Below are positions 26,307-34,919 of a DNA stretch of 64,000 bases, one piece after another; position 1 is the stretch's first letter, and the number at the start of each line of letters is the position of its first letter. A model generated the notes under the pieces. It did no database searches. It saw only the letters and a program-made list of their open reading frames with translations, and was not told where the DNA came from. The position numbers were made by a program, and so were the translations under genes. Origin of the DNA: JAWHTC01 sp032586155 (lineage in GTDB: Bacteria > Pseudomonadota > Alphaproteobacteria > Rhodobacterales > Rhodobacteraceae); assembly GCF_032586155.1 (NCBI RefSeq), contig NZ_JAWHTC010000001.1, forward strand, positions 558,001 through 622,000, read 5' to 3'.

Positions 26307-26696
26307 TCAGATCATGGCGTGCGCGATGTTGGCCAGTGCCGCGACGATCAGCATCAAAAACGTCAGCACCATGCCCAATTGCCGGATCGATACGATCTGG
26401 GGTGAACGGCCAAAGCCATAGGCATGCATCAGACGCCCGATCAGCAGAGCGCTGCCGAGCAAATGAATGGTCCAGCCTGGCGCACCCTGTAATTCCGCGA
26501 GAGCCAGAAGGATCACCCCCATGGGCGCGTACTCGGCGCAGTTGGCCTGCGCCCTCATTGCCTTGATCACGCCTTTGTCACCGCCATCTCCGACGGAAAC
26601 TTTAGCCTCCAGCCGGGCTCGGATCACTCTCCAACTGAGCGCGACCAGGAGAAGAGCCAGAAGCCCGGCATAGAGCGGGGTGACGGTGAGAGACAT
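26307..26696 (-). CDS. MAPEG family membrane protein
   Basis: A 129-residue protein with four membrane helices and the MAPEG signature around RAQANCAEYAPMGVILLALAEL followed by HLLGSALLIGRLMHAYGFG. Bacterial MAPEG proteins are related to microsomal glutathione S-transferases. The conserved glutathione-contacting R-A-x-x-N-x-x-E pattern is intact, so glutathione-dependent activity is possible. AGGAGG seven bases upstream of the ATG is an excellent ribosome binding site. It lies just after the pyc terminator. Confidence 0.85.
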   Translation of the reverse strand: MSLTVTPLYAGLLALLLVALSWRVIRARLEAKVSVGDGGDKGVIKAMRAQANCAEYAPMGVILLALAELQGAPGWTIHLLGSALLIGRLMHAYGFGRSPQIVSIRQLGMVLTFLMLIVAALANIAHAMI

Positions 26697-26715
26697 CGGG
26701 GATCCTCCTGAAATG

Positions 26716-26751
26716 AAACACCCGGCCAGCTTGGCGGCGGACCGGGTGTTT
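26716..26751 (-). terminator. Likely intrinsic terminator of pyc
   Basis: AAACACCCGG at 26716-26725 and CCGGGTGTTT at 26742-26751 form an exact 10-bp stem with a 16-base loop, 25 bases after the pyc stop on the minus strand. The stem ends in a short T tract, so termination may be moderate; some transcripts could run into the MAPEG gene. Confidence 0.65.
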
Positions 26752-26776
26752 GAAAAGCGCGACGTTGCGGGTGGCG

Positions 26777-29700
26777 TTATTCCAATTCCACCAACAAGTC
26801 TTTTGCGTCGATTTGGCCGCCGGCGTGGACGTGGACGGCTTTGACGGTTGCGTTGCGTTCGGCGTGGATGCCGGTTTCCATTTTCATCGCTTCGATGGTG
26901 AGCAGGAGGTCGCCCTCGTGGACCTGTTGGCCGGCGGTGACGGCAACGGAGGCGACAACGCCGGGCATCGGTGCGCCGATATGGTTGGCGTTGCCATCCT
27001 CGGCCTTGGGCCGCTGGGCGGTTTGCGACTTGACCAGGCGGTTGGGCACGCGGATCACGCGGGGCTGGCCGTTGAGTTCGAAGAAGACTTTGACCTCGCC
27101 ATCCTCGTTGGTTTCACCGATCGCCTGCAGGCGGATTTCAAGGGTTTTGCCCGGATCGATCTCGGCGCTGATCTCTTCGCCGGGCTCCATCCCATAGAAG
27201 AAGCTGCGGGTCGGCAGGGTGCGGACCGGGCCATAGAGCCGATGGCGGCCCATGTAATCAAGGAAGACCTTGGGATACATCAAATAGCCGTTGAGGTCCT
27301 CGTCATCGACCTTGAAGCCTTCCAGCTCGGCGCTGAGCTTGGTGCGCTCCGCTTCCAGGTCGACCGGCTCAAGGTGTTTGCCCGGGCGTTCGGTGTTGGG
27401 TTTCTCGTCCTTCAGGACTTTCGAAACAATGGTTTCGGGGAAACCGCCCGGGGGCTGACCGAGATTGCCGCGCATCATGTCGACGACCGAGTCGGGGAAG
27501 GCGACCTCGGTTTCGGGGTCTTCGACATCATCGCGGGTCAGGTTCTGGGAGACCATCATCAACGCCATGTCGCCCACCACCTTGGAGGATGGCGTCACTT
27601 TGACGATGTCCCCGAACATCCGGTTCACGTCGGCATAGGTCTGGGCGACCTCGTGCCAGCGTTCTTCCAGGCCAAGGCTGCGCGCCTGCGCCTTGAGGTT
27701 GGTAAACTGTCCGCCAGGCATTTCGTGCAGGTAAACCTCAGAGGCGGGGGCCTGAAGGCCGGATTCGAACGCCGCATACTGGGCGCGCACCCCTTCCCAA
27801 TAGTTCGACAGCTCGCGGATTGCTGTGATGTCGAGCCCTGTGTCCCGTTCGGTATTGGCCAGACCCTCGACGATTGAGCCGAGGCAGGCCTGTGATGTGC
27901 CGCCCGAGAAGGCGTCCATGGCGGCATCGGCGGCATCGACACCGGCATCGGCGGCGGCGAGAATGGTGGCCCCGGCAATGCCGGACGTGTCATGGGTGTG
28001 GAAGTGAATCGGCAGTCCGACCTCTTCCTTCAGCGCCTTGATCAGCACCCGCGCGGCGGCGGGTTTCAGAAGGCCCGCCATGTCTTTCAGCCCCAGAACA
28101 TGGGCGCCGGCGGCCTCAAGCTCCTTGGCCATGCCAACATAGTATTTCAGGTCGTACTTGGCCCTGTCGGGGTTGAGGATATCACCGGTGTAACAGATCG
28201 CCGCTTCGCAGATCTTGCCATTCTCGACAACAGAATCCATGGCGACGCGCATGTTCTCGACCCAGTTGAGGCTGTCGAAGACCCGGAACACGTCGATGCC
28301 GGTCACGGCGGCTTGGCGGACGAACTCCTGCACCACGTTGTCGGGATAGTTGGTGTAGCCCACACCGTTGCTGGCACGCAGCAGCATCTGGGTCAGCAGG
28401 TTTGGCACCCGTTCGCGCAGGTCGCGCAGGCGCTGCCACGGGCATTCCTGCAGGAAGCGATAGGCCACGTCGAAGGTGGCGCCGCCCCAGCATTCAACAG
28501 AGAACAGTTGCGGCAGGTTGGCGGCATAGGTCGGCGCGACCTTGATCATGTCATGGGACCGCATCCGGGTGGCCAGCAGAGACTGATGCCCGTCGCGCAT
28601 GGTGGTGTCGGTCATCAGCAGTTGTTTTTGCGCCTTCATCCACTCGGCAACGGCCTGCGGGCCCTGTTCGTCGAGGATCTGCTTGGTGCCGGGTGCGGGA
28701 TCGGCCCGGTTTGCGGGCGGCTTGGGCGCCTTGAGGTCGGCGGGTGGCGTCGGGCGATCCTGGGTCTCGGGGTGCCCGTTGACGCTGATATCGGCGATAT
28801 AGGTCAAAACCTTGGTGCCCCGGTCGCGACGCTTCTTGAAGCGGAACAGTTCGGGCGTCTCATCAATGAAGGTGGTGGTGTATTCATTGCCCAGGAATGT
28901 GGGGTGCTTCAGCAGGTTCTCGACAAAGGCGATGTTGGTGCTGACGCCCCGGATGCGGAACTCGCGCAGGGCGCGGTCCATGCGGGAAATAGCAGTCTCA
29001 GGGGTCTGCGCCCAGGCCGTGATCTTGGTCAGTAGGCTGTCGTAATAGCGCGTGATCACCCCGCCGGAATAGGCGGTGCCGCCGTCAAGGCGGATGCCCA
29101 TGCCGGTGGCGCTGCGATACGCCGTGATGCGGCCGTAATCGGGGATGAAGTTGTTTTGCGGATCTTCGGTGGTGACCCGGCATTGCAAAGCGTGACCGTT
29201 GAGGCGCACATGATCCTGATCGGATTTGCCAGTAGCCTCGGCGATGGTTTTGCCTTCTGCGATCAGGATTTGCGCCCGGACGATGTCGATGCCAGTGACT
29301 TCTTCGGTGACGGTATGTTCAACCTGCACGCGCGGGTTCACTTCGATGAAGTAGAACTGGCCCGATTCCATATCCATCAGAAACTCGACCGTGCCGGCGC
29401 ATTCATAGTTTGCGTGTTTGCAGATCTTGTAGCCAAGCTCGCAGATCTCCTTGCGCTGCAACTCGCTGAGATACGGGGCGGGCGCGCGTTCCACGACCTT
29501 TTGGTTGCGGCGCTGAACCGAGCAGTCGCGCTCGTAAAGGTGATACATGCCGCCATGCTTGTCACCGAGGATCTGAACCTCGACATGGCGGGCGCGGGTG
29601 ATCATTTTCTCAAGATAGCCCTCGCCGTTGCCAAAGGCGGCCTCGGCCTCGCGGCGGCCTTCCAGGACCTTTTCCTCGACCTCGTCTTCGCCATGGATCG

Positions 29701-30217
29701 GGCGCATGCCGCGCCCGCCGCCGCCCCAGGAGGCCTTGAGCATAAGCGGATAGCCAATCTCAGCCGCTTCCTGGCGGATCGCATCCATGTCATCGCCCAG
29801 CACCTCTGTCGCCGGGATCACCGGGACGCCGGCCTCGATGGCGACACGCCGGGCGCTGGCCTTATCACCGAGCGCCCGCATGGTCTCGGCCTTCGGCCCG
29901 ATGAAGGTGATGCCGTTGGCCGCACAGGCATCGACGAAATCGGGGTTTTCCGACAAAAGGCCATAGCCCGGATGGATCGCATCTGCGCCGCATTCGCGGG
30001 CGACGCGGATGATCTCGTCAATGCTCAGATAAGCCGCCACCGGCCCTAGACCTTCGCCGATGCGATAGGCTTCGTCAGCCTTGAACCGGTGCAGGCTCAG
30101 CTTGTCCTCCTCGGCAAAGACCGCCACCGTGCGCTTGCCCATCTCGTTGGCAGCGCGCATCACGCGGATCGCGATCTCGCCTCGGTTGGCAATAAGGATT
30201 TTCTGAAACTCTGGCAT
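26777..30217 (-). CDS. pyc: Pyruvate carboxylase
   Basis: A 1146-residue biotin enzyme converting pyruvate, bicarbonate and ATP to oxaloacetate (anaplerosis). Order of domains: biotin carboxylase (1 to about 455; KILIANRGEIAIRV, the glycine-rich SWGGGGRGMR, and FIEVNPRVQVEHTVTE), carboxyltransferase (about 530-810; DTTMRDGHQSLLATRMR, with metal-binding HFHTHDTSG), a tetramerisation/PYC domain, and the biotinyl domain with the carrier lysine in EAMKMET near residue 1112. The ATG at 30217 is chosen because GGAGGG lies nine bases upstream. Full length, no damage seen. Single gene with its own terminator. Confidence 0.97.
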   Translation of the reverse strand: MPEFQKILIANRGEIAIRVMRAANEMGKRTVAVFAEEDKLSLHRFKADEAYRIGEGLGPVAAYLSIDEIIRVARECGADAIHPGYGLLSENPDFVDACAANGITFIGPKAETMRALGDKASARRVAIEAGVPVIPATEVLGDDMDAIRQEAAEIGYPLMLKASWGGGGRGMRPIHGEDEVEEKVLEGRREAEAAFGNGEGYLEKMITRARHVEVQILGDKHGGMYHLYERDCSVQRRNQKVVERAPAPYLSELQRKEICELGYKICKHANYECAGTVEFLMDMESGQFYFIEVNPRVQVEHTVTEEVTGIDIVRAQILIAEGKTIAEATGKSDQDHVRLNGHALQCRVTTEDPQNNFIPDYGRITAYRSATGMGIRLDGGTAYSGGVITRYYDSLLTKITAWAQTPETAISRMDRALREFRIRGVSTNIAFVENLLKHPTFLGNEYTTTFIDETPELFRFKKRRDRGTKVLTYIADISVNGHPETQDRPTPPADLKAPKPPANRADPAPGTKQILDEQGPQAVAEWMKAQKQLLMTDTTMRDGHQSLLATRMRSHDMIKVAPTYAANLPQLFSVECWGGATFDVAYRFLQECPWQRLRDLRERVPNLLTQMLLRASNGVGYTNYPDNVVQEFVRQAAVTGIDVFRVFDSLNWVENMRVAMDSVVENGKICEAAICYTGDILNPDRAKYDLKYYVGMAKELEAAGAHVLGLKDMAGLLKPAAARVLIKALKEEVGLPIHFHTHDTSGIAGATILAAADAGVDAADAAMDAFSGGTSQACLGSIVEGLANTERDTGLDITAIRELSNYWEGVRAQYAAFESGLQAPASEVYLHEMPGGQFTNLKAQARSLGLEERWHEVAQTYADVNRMFGDIVKVTPSSKVVGDMALMMVSQNLTRDDVEDPETEVAFPDSVVDMMRGNLGQPPGGFPETIVSKVLKDEKPNTERPGKHLEPVDLEAERTKLSAELEGFKVDDEDLNGYLMYPKVFLDYMGRHRLYGPVRTLPTRSFFYGMEPGEEISAEIDPGKTLEIRLQAIGETNEDGEVKVFFELNGQPRVIRVPNRLVKSQTAQRPKAEDGNANHIGAPMPGVVASVAVTAGQQVHEGDLLLTIEAMKMETGIHAERNATVKAVHVHAGGQIDAKDLLVELE

Positions 30218-30467
30218 TGGCAATGGCCCTCCGGGTCTGTCAGCTCAGGCATGGATATGCGGTGTGCTAACGTGCGGAATGGAGGGCTTGCAAGGGATGC
30301 AATCGCTACCATGCAATATTTCTGTAACATTTCGTTCGCGGTTGGGTCCGCCCGACATTTTGTTGCGCAGGGAGGGGTGGGGACGAAAAAATGCTTTGCC
30401 GTGGATGATTGTCAGGCGGTGATCGCTCGGGTCGTGCGGTTCGAGAATCGTTTTGGCGGTCTGGTTG

Positions 30468-31622
30468 TCAGGTGGTGAAATGGTCCGGCAGAGGCAGCAG
30501 GCGCGGGGGCAAGTCACGCAAATGCTCGATCCCGATCTGGCCCAGGTTGGCTTGGAGGTCCTTTTCGAAAATGTCAGCCAGGTGGTCGGGGCCGGCGTCC
30601 CCAAGCGCGCCAAGGGCATAATGCCAGGCGCGGCCCATCATCACGAAATCGGCGCCCAAGGACAGCGCCCGCAGGATGTCGAGCCCGCCCTCGATACCGC
30701 TGTCAAAGATGATCGGCAGCGGCGTGGCCTTGCGCATGGCGGGCAGCATCTCGATTGTCGATGGCGCGGCATCGAATTGACGTCCGGCGTGGTTGGAAAT
30801 CCAGAGGCCGTCGATGCCTTCGTTCTCCAGCCCATTGGCCTGTTCGGGGTCGAGAACGCCTTTGAGGACCAGCGGGCCATCCCACAGATCGCGCACCCGC
30901 CGGACATAGTCGAGATCGGGCGCGGTACGCAGCAGATAACCTATATGTTCAGTCGAGGGCAGGGATTTGCGGTTCTTGGCATAGGTTTCGATCATCCGCA
31001 GGCGCGGGCGGCCATTCCGGGCCGTGGCCAGCGCCCAGGCCGGGCATTGTGCGACTTGCCACAGGATACGCGGTGTTAGGCTGGGCGGCTGTGTCAGGCC
31101 GGAGCGGGTTTGGCGTTCGCGGCGTGAAGCCACGGGGATGTCGACCGTCATGGCAAGACCGTAAAACCCTGCATTTTTTGCGCGCATCAGCATATCACGC
31201 AGGATTTCCGGGTCTTTGGGCGCGTAGAGCTGAAACCAGGCACTGTCATCCAACGCGGGCGCAACATGTTCAGGCGTCTGGGCCGCGACTGTGGACAATG
31301 TATAGGGAATGCCCACCCTTGTCGCGGTTTCCGCCAGTTTGCGTTCCGCATCCGGCCACATCAGGCCAGACATGCCCACAGGTGCGATTCCAAACGGTAG
31401 CTTGTAATCCCTGTCGAAAAGCTTAACGCCCAGATCGGGCATCATCGGGCCGCGCAGAACCGAAGGCATGAAGCGCACCTGATCCAGCATCTCGCGGTTG
31501 CGTCTGAGCGTGGCTTCACCCCCGGTACCGCTATCGAGGTATTCGAAGACGAAATGCGGAATGCGGCGGCGGGCGCGGGCCCTGAGATCGCTGAGGCCGG
31601 GGTATCTGGTGTGCAGGTCCAT
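30468..31622 (-). CDS. FMN-dependent alpha-hydroxy-acid dehydrogenase (LldD-like)
   Basis: A 384-residue TIM-barrel flavoprotein of the L-lactate dehydrogenase/glycolate oxidase family. It shows the N-terminal RARRRIPHFVFEYLDSGTG, the FMN-binding FGIAPVGMSGLMWP, a WFQLYAPKD strand, the catalytic His/Arg in LWISNHAGRQFDAAPS, and the phosphate site IIFDSGIEGGLDILRAL with GADFVMMGRAW. It oxidises a 2-hydroxy acid (lactate or similar) to the keto acid, passing electrons to the quinone pool or oxygen. Its position 250 bases beside pyc would fit lactate to pyruvate to oxaloacetate, but the substrate is inferred. Confidence 0.85.
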   Translation of the reverse strand: MDLHTRYPGLSDLRARARRRIPHFVFEYLDSGTGGEATLRRNREMLDQVRFMPSVLRGPMMPDLGVKLFDRDYKLPFGIAPVGMSGLMWPDAERKLAETATRVGIPYTLSTVAAQTPEHVAPALDDSAWFQLYAPKDPEILRDMLMRAKNAGFYGLAMTVDIPVASRRERQTRSGLTQPPSLTPRILWQVAQCPAWALATARNGRPRLRMIETYAKNRKSLPSTEHIGYLLRTAPDLDYVRRVRDLWDGPLVLKGVLDPEQANGLENEGIDGLWISNHAGRQFDAAPSTIEMLPAMRKATPLPIIFDSGIEGGLDILRALSLGADFVMMGRAWHYALGALGDAGPDHLADIFEKDLQANLGQIGIEHLRDLPPRLLPLPDHFTT

Positions 31623-31726
31623 GCATCGTATTGATGGCGCAGGCGGGCGTTTTGTCCACAGGATTTAGCGGAACAAGGCGCGAACATCTCTTTATCTTGA
31701 GAGGATCAGGCGCTAGTTTGGTGCCC

Positions 31727-34072
31727 ATGAGCAGTTTTGACGAATCCGAAGCCTTTGAAGGGGCCTCTCTTGCCGCGCGCGCGATGGCAGCGCGGGGGCA
31801 TCCGTATTTGAACGAATTGAACCCTGCACAACGCGACGCAGTCGAGGCGTTGGACGGGCCAGTTTTGATGCTCGCCGGGGCGGGCACGGGCAAGACCAAG
31901 GCGCTGACCACGCGGATCGTGCATTTGCTGAACACCGGTAAGGCGCGGCCGAACGAAATCCTGGCGGTGACCTTCACCAACAAGGCCGCGCGCGAGATGA
32001 AGGAACGCGTGGGCCGAATGCTGGGGCAGGCGATCGAAGGCATGCCGTGGCTGGGCACATTCCATGCGATTTGTGTGAAACTGCTGCGCCGTCACGCCGA
32101 GCTGGTCGGGCTGAAATCGAACTTCACCATTCTGGATACGGACGATCAGCTTCGCCTGCTAAAGCAGCTGATTGCATTGGAAAATATCGACGACAAACGC
32201 TGGCCCGCGCGGATGCTGGCGGGGATCATCGACAATTGGAAAAACCGCGCGTGGACGCCGGAGAAGGTTCCGGCCAGTGAGGCGAGTGCCTATAACCAGC
32301 GTGGGGTCGAGATTTATGCACAGTACCAGGCGCGGTTGAAAGAGCTGAACGCTGTGGATTTTGGCGACCTGTTGTTGCATGTGGTTGAAATTTTCCGGGC
32401 ACATCAAGATGTTCTGGAGCAATATCAGCGTTGGTTCCGCTATATCCTTGTCGACGAATACCAAGATACCAACGTCGCCCAATACCTGTGGCTGCGGCTG
32501 CTGGCCGGGGCGCATAAGAACATCTGCTGCGTCGGTGACGATGACCAGTCAATCTATGGCTGGCGCGGGGCCGAAGTGGGCAACATCCTGCGATTCGAAA
32601 AGGATTTCCCCGGCGCCAAGGTGGTGCGGCTGGAGCAGAATTACCGCTCGACTCCGCATATCCTGGGTGCGGCGGGGGGCGTGATCCGGGGCAATGAAAG
32701 CCGTCTGGGCAAGGAGCTGTGGACCGAGAAGGATGGCGGCGAGAAGGTCCGGCTGATCGGCCATTGGGATGGCGAGGAAGAGGCGCGTTGGATCGGCGAT
32801 GAGTTGGAATCACTCCAGCGTGGAACGCGAGGGTTGGAGCCGAAGTCTCTGGAAGACATGGCAATTCTGGTGCGGGCTTCACACCAGATGCGGGCGTTTG
32901 AGGACAGGTTCCTGACCATTGGGTTGCCCTATCGGGTGATCGGCGGGCCGCGGTTTTACGAGCGGATGGAGATTCGTGATGCCATGGCCTATTTCCGGCT
33001 GGTGGTCTCGCCAGATGATGATCTGGCGTTCGAACGCATCGTCAATACGCCCAAGCGCGGGTTGGGTGATGTGGCGCAAAAGAAGATCCAATATGCTGCA
33101 CGTAGCAACGGTGTGTCGCTTGTGGATGGGGCGAGAATCCTGCTCGATTCCAAGGGTTTGGGCGGTAAAGGTGCTGTTGAACTTGGCCGCTTGATCGAGG
33201 GGCTGGAGCGCTGGCGACGGATGGTGGGCAGCCCGGATAGGAGTCATGTGGAACTGGCCGAGATCATCCTTGATGAATCGGGCTACACCACCATGTGGCA
33301 GAACGACAAGACGCCGGAGGCGCCGGGGCGGCTGGAGAATCTCAAGGAACTGGTCAAGGCGCTGGAGGCGTTTGAAAACCTGCAGGGATTCCTCGAACAT
33401 ATCAGCCTGGTGATGGACAATGACCAGGCTGATGGGGATGAAAAGGTCTCGATCATGACCCTGCACGCGGCCAAGGGGCTGGAGTTTCCCGCCGTGTTTT
33501 TACCGGGTTGGGAAGATGGTTTGTTCCCCTCGCAGAGATCGATGGATGAAAGTGGAATCAAAGGCTTAGAAGAGGAACGTCGCCTGGCCTACGTGGGGAT
33601 TACGCGGGCCGAGGAGCTGTGTACGATCAGCTTTGCGGGCAATCGGCGGCTCTATGGGCAGTGGCAGAGCGCGATGCCGTCACGCTTCATTGATGAATTG
33701 CCCGAGCAGCATGTTGAAGTGCTGACCCCGCCGGGGCTGTATGGCGGGGGGTATGGCGCGGCGAATCCGGTGGGCGGCGGGCTTGAGGCCCGTGTGGCCG
33801 AGGCCAATGTCTATAACTCCCCGGGCTGGAAGCGGATGCAGGACCGGATCAAGGACCGCCCCGTAAGCCAGCCAAAAGAAAGCAGAAATCAGGTCATCGA
33901 TCTGGATGCGGTGTCCTCGCACGTGATGGGCGAACGGGTGTTCCACCAGAAGTTCGGCTATGGCGAAATCATCGGCATCGAGGGTGACAAGCTGGAGATC
34001 GCTTTCGACAAAGCCGGCACCAAGAAGGTGATCTCCAAGTTCGTCAGCGGCGCCGACGACATCCCGTTCTGA
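31727..34072 (+). CDS. UvrD/PcrA-type superfamily 1 DNA helicase
   Basis: A 781-residue 3'-5' helicase with all SF1A motifs: LNPAQRDAV (Q motif), LAGAGTGKTKALTTRI (Walker A), AVTFTNKAAREMKERV (Ia), VDEYQDTN (II), VCVGDDDQSIYGWRGA-type III, LEQNYRST (IV), MTLHAAKGLEFPAVF (V) and EERRLAYVGITRA (VI). The C-terminus carries the PcrA/UvrD tail that contacts RNA polymerase or UvrB (GERVFHQKFGYGEIIGIEGD). Roles: nucleotide excision repair, mismatch repair and removal of replication obstacles. The start at 31727 follows the spacing and the conserved N-terminus; the gene could be named uvrD or pcrA. Confidence 0.92.
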   Translation: MSSFDESEAFEGASLAARAMAARGHPYLNELNPAQRDAVEALDGPVLMLAGAGTGKTKALTTRIVHLLNTGKARPNEILAVTFTNKAAREMKERVGRMLGQAIEGMPWLGTFHAICVKLLRRHAELVGLKSNFTILDTDDQLRLLKQLIALENIDDKRWPARMLAGIIDNWKNRAWTPEKVPASEASAYNQRGVEIYAQYQARLKELNAVDFGDLLLHVVEIFRAHQDVLEQYQRWFRYILVDEYQDTNVAQYLWLRLLAGAHKNICCVGDDDQSIYGWRGAEVGNILRFEKDFPGAKVVRLEQNYRSTPHILGAAGGVIRGNESRLGKELWTEKDGGEKVRLIGHWDGEEEARWIGDELESLQRGTRGLEPKSLEDMAILVRASHQMRAFEDRFLTIGLPYRVIGGPRFYERMEIRDAMAYFRLVVSPDDDLAFERIVNTPKRGLGDVAQKKIQYAARSNGVSLVDGARILLDSKGLGGKGAVELGRLIEGLERWRRMVGSPDRSHVELAEIILDESGYTTMWQNDKTPEAPGRLENLKELVKALEAFENLQGFLEHISLVMDNDQADGDEKVSIMTLHAAKGLEFPAVFLPGWEDGLFPSQRSMDESGIKGLEEERRLAYVGITRAEELCTISFAGNRRLYGQWQSAMPSRFIDELPEQHVEVLTPPGLYGGGYGAANPVGGGLEARVAEANVYNSPGWKRMQDRIKDRPVSQPKESRNQVIDLDAVSSHVMGERVFHQKFGYGEIIGIEGDKLEIAFDKAGTKKVISKFVSGADDIPF

Positions 34073-34110
34073 GCATTGGTTAACGGCACCGTACGGTCGG
34101 TGCCAAGGGG

Positions 34111-34152
34111 GCTGGACTCCGTCTGCTATCTGTCGGGTATCTGTCGGGCGTT
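34111..34152 (+). repeat. Copy A of a 42-bp dispersed repeat
   Basis: This 42-base stretch downstream of the helicase matches 47694-47735 at 37 of 42 positions. Its core is a tandem TCTGTCGGG-TATCTGTCGGGCGTT. Both copies are intergenic and close to TTAAC motifs (34080 and 34168 here). Function unknown. Confidence 0.6.
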
Positions 34153-34252
34153 TTTGCCTTCACCTGTTAACGACACCAAAGCTTAACGCGGCGCGCGTTG
34201 ATCTCGGGTTTCCCAAAAAATGGGCGCTGGTGCTGTTGTGGGTCGGAAAAGA

Positions 34253-34290
34253 GAAAACGGCGGCGCCAGGGAGGAGGGCACCGCCGTTTC
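34253..34290. terminator. CcsR-like hairpin 4, acting as a bidirectional terminator
   Basis: A 14-bp stem (34277-34290 with 34253-34267, one wobble and one extra A) with CCTCCTCCC in the loop. On the minus strand it is followed by TTTTCTCTTTTCC, ending the CcsR message. On the plus strand it is followed by TTTCTTTTTTT to 34297, so it can also end transcripts coming from the helicase gene. Confidence 0.8.
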
Positions 34291-34297
34291 TTTTTTT

Positions 34298-34330
34298 GCA
34301 CCGGAAACAGGGAGGAGGAAGTCCCGATGC
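34298..34330 (-). ncRNA. CcsR-like hairpin 3
   Basis: The weakest stem: 7 bp (34324-34330 with 34298-34304, one wobble), possibly extended inwards by A-T pairs; the loop holds CCTCCTCCC. Confidence 0.75.
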
Positions 34331-34344
34331 AATTCAAATTTTGT

Positions 34345-34382
34345 GGCGGCGGAGCCTAGGGAGGAGGAACGGCTCCACCGCC
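34345..34382 (-). ncRNA. CcsR-like hairpin 2
   Basis: A 12-bp stem (34371-34382 with 34345-34356, one G-T wobble) and a 14-base loop holding CCTCCTCCC. Confidence 0.8.
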
Positions 34383-34388
34383 AGAACA

Positions 34389-34420
34389 CAGGACCCTCAA
34401 AGGGAGGAGGGAGGGACCTG
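34389..34420 (-). ncRNA. CcsR-like hairpin 1
   Basis: First after DUF1127. Stem 34411-34420 with 34389-34398 (10 positions, one T-T mismatch); the loop contains CCTCCTCCC on the minus strand. Confidence 0.8.
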
Positions 34421-34430
34421 ATCCTTAATC

Positions 34431-34661
34431 TTATCCCCGCGAACCGTAGACCGACTCGTAGGCTGCGGCTTGCGCGCTTTGACCCGAGAAGCCCAGATCT
34501 GTGCGTTCGCGGTCGCTGAGGTTGGACAGTTCCGCAAGGGTGCGGCGGTACAACCGGTAACGGGCAAAACGCTCGGTCAGGGATTCGATGGCAGAGACAA
34601 TCCCGGTTGCACCAACGGAGATGCGTTCCGCGACTGCCTGGTTTGTGCTCACATATGCCAT
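34431..34661 (-). CDS. DUF1127 small protein (CcaF1-like)
   Basis: A 76-residue protein whose C-terminal half is a DUF1127 domain (RFARYRLYRRTLAELSNLSDRERTDLGFS). The ATG at 34661 is chosen over one at 34670 because AAGGA stands eight bases from it but directly abuts the other. In Rhodobacter sphaeroides the equivalent gene (RSP_6037) encodes CcaF1, an RNA-binding protein that helps processing and stability of the CcsR RNAs encoded behind it; the same arrangement is present here. A CCCTATCT element on the minus strand near 34703-34710 resembles the -10 of RpoH-type heat-shock promoters, but no clear -35 is seen. Confidence 0.85.
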   Translation of the reverse strand: MAYVSTNQAVAERISVGATGIVSAIESLTERFARYRLYRRTLAELSNLSDRERTDLGFSGQSAQAAAYESVYGSRG

Positions 34662-34919
34662 GATGGCCATCCTTTTGCGTTTCGCTTCATTCGATGGGAG
34701 GAAGATAGGGTTATGCTGCAGGTGCGAAAACCCCCGTTTTGGAATTGCTGCTATGCAGCATTTGCATACGTAACCTTGCGGAAAGTTGATGGGAAACAAG
34801 CGTTTGAGGATTAACATGCGGCAAAGATGTGCAATTCGCGTGAAAGATGTGCAATTCACTTGAAATCCCCGGAAAAACCGACAGGTTCTGTCAGACTTTG
34901 AAAAAAGGGAATCCGACCG

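Larger units (their letters stand above)
34253..34420 (-). ncRNA. CcsR-like ('cuckoo') small RNA array, four stem-loops
   Basis: Downstream of the DUF1127 gene on the same strand lie four hairpins, each showing the motif CCUCCUCCC in its loop. On the plus strand the motif GGGAGGAGG occurs at 34269-34277, 34310-34318, 34359-34367 and 34402-34410. The stems are 7 to 15 bp and differ in sequence with compensating or wobble pairs, while the loops are constant. In Rhodobacter sphaeroides exactly four such RNAs (CcsR1-4) are processed from a stress-induced message that starts with a DUF1127 gene. The loops resemble an anti-Shine-Dalgarno sequence, fitting RNA-RNA pairing. Identification rests on the motif, copy number and gene context. 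Confidence 0.88.

Noticed and set aside
26750..27877. Long plus-strand open frame opposite pyc
   Set aside because: It mirrors the codon structure of the pyc gene, has no ribosome binding site, and its translation has no protein-like domain; the pyc frame shows clear enzyme motifs.
34269..34410. Four GGGAGGAGG repeats at 41-49 base spacing as a CRISPR array
   Set aside because: The repeats are only nine bases long, lie in loops of different hairpins, and no cas gene is near; the CcsR small RNA explanation fits fully.
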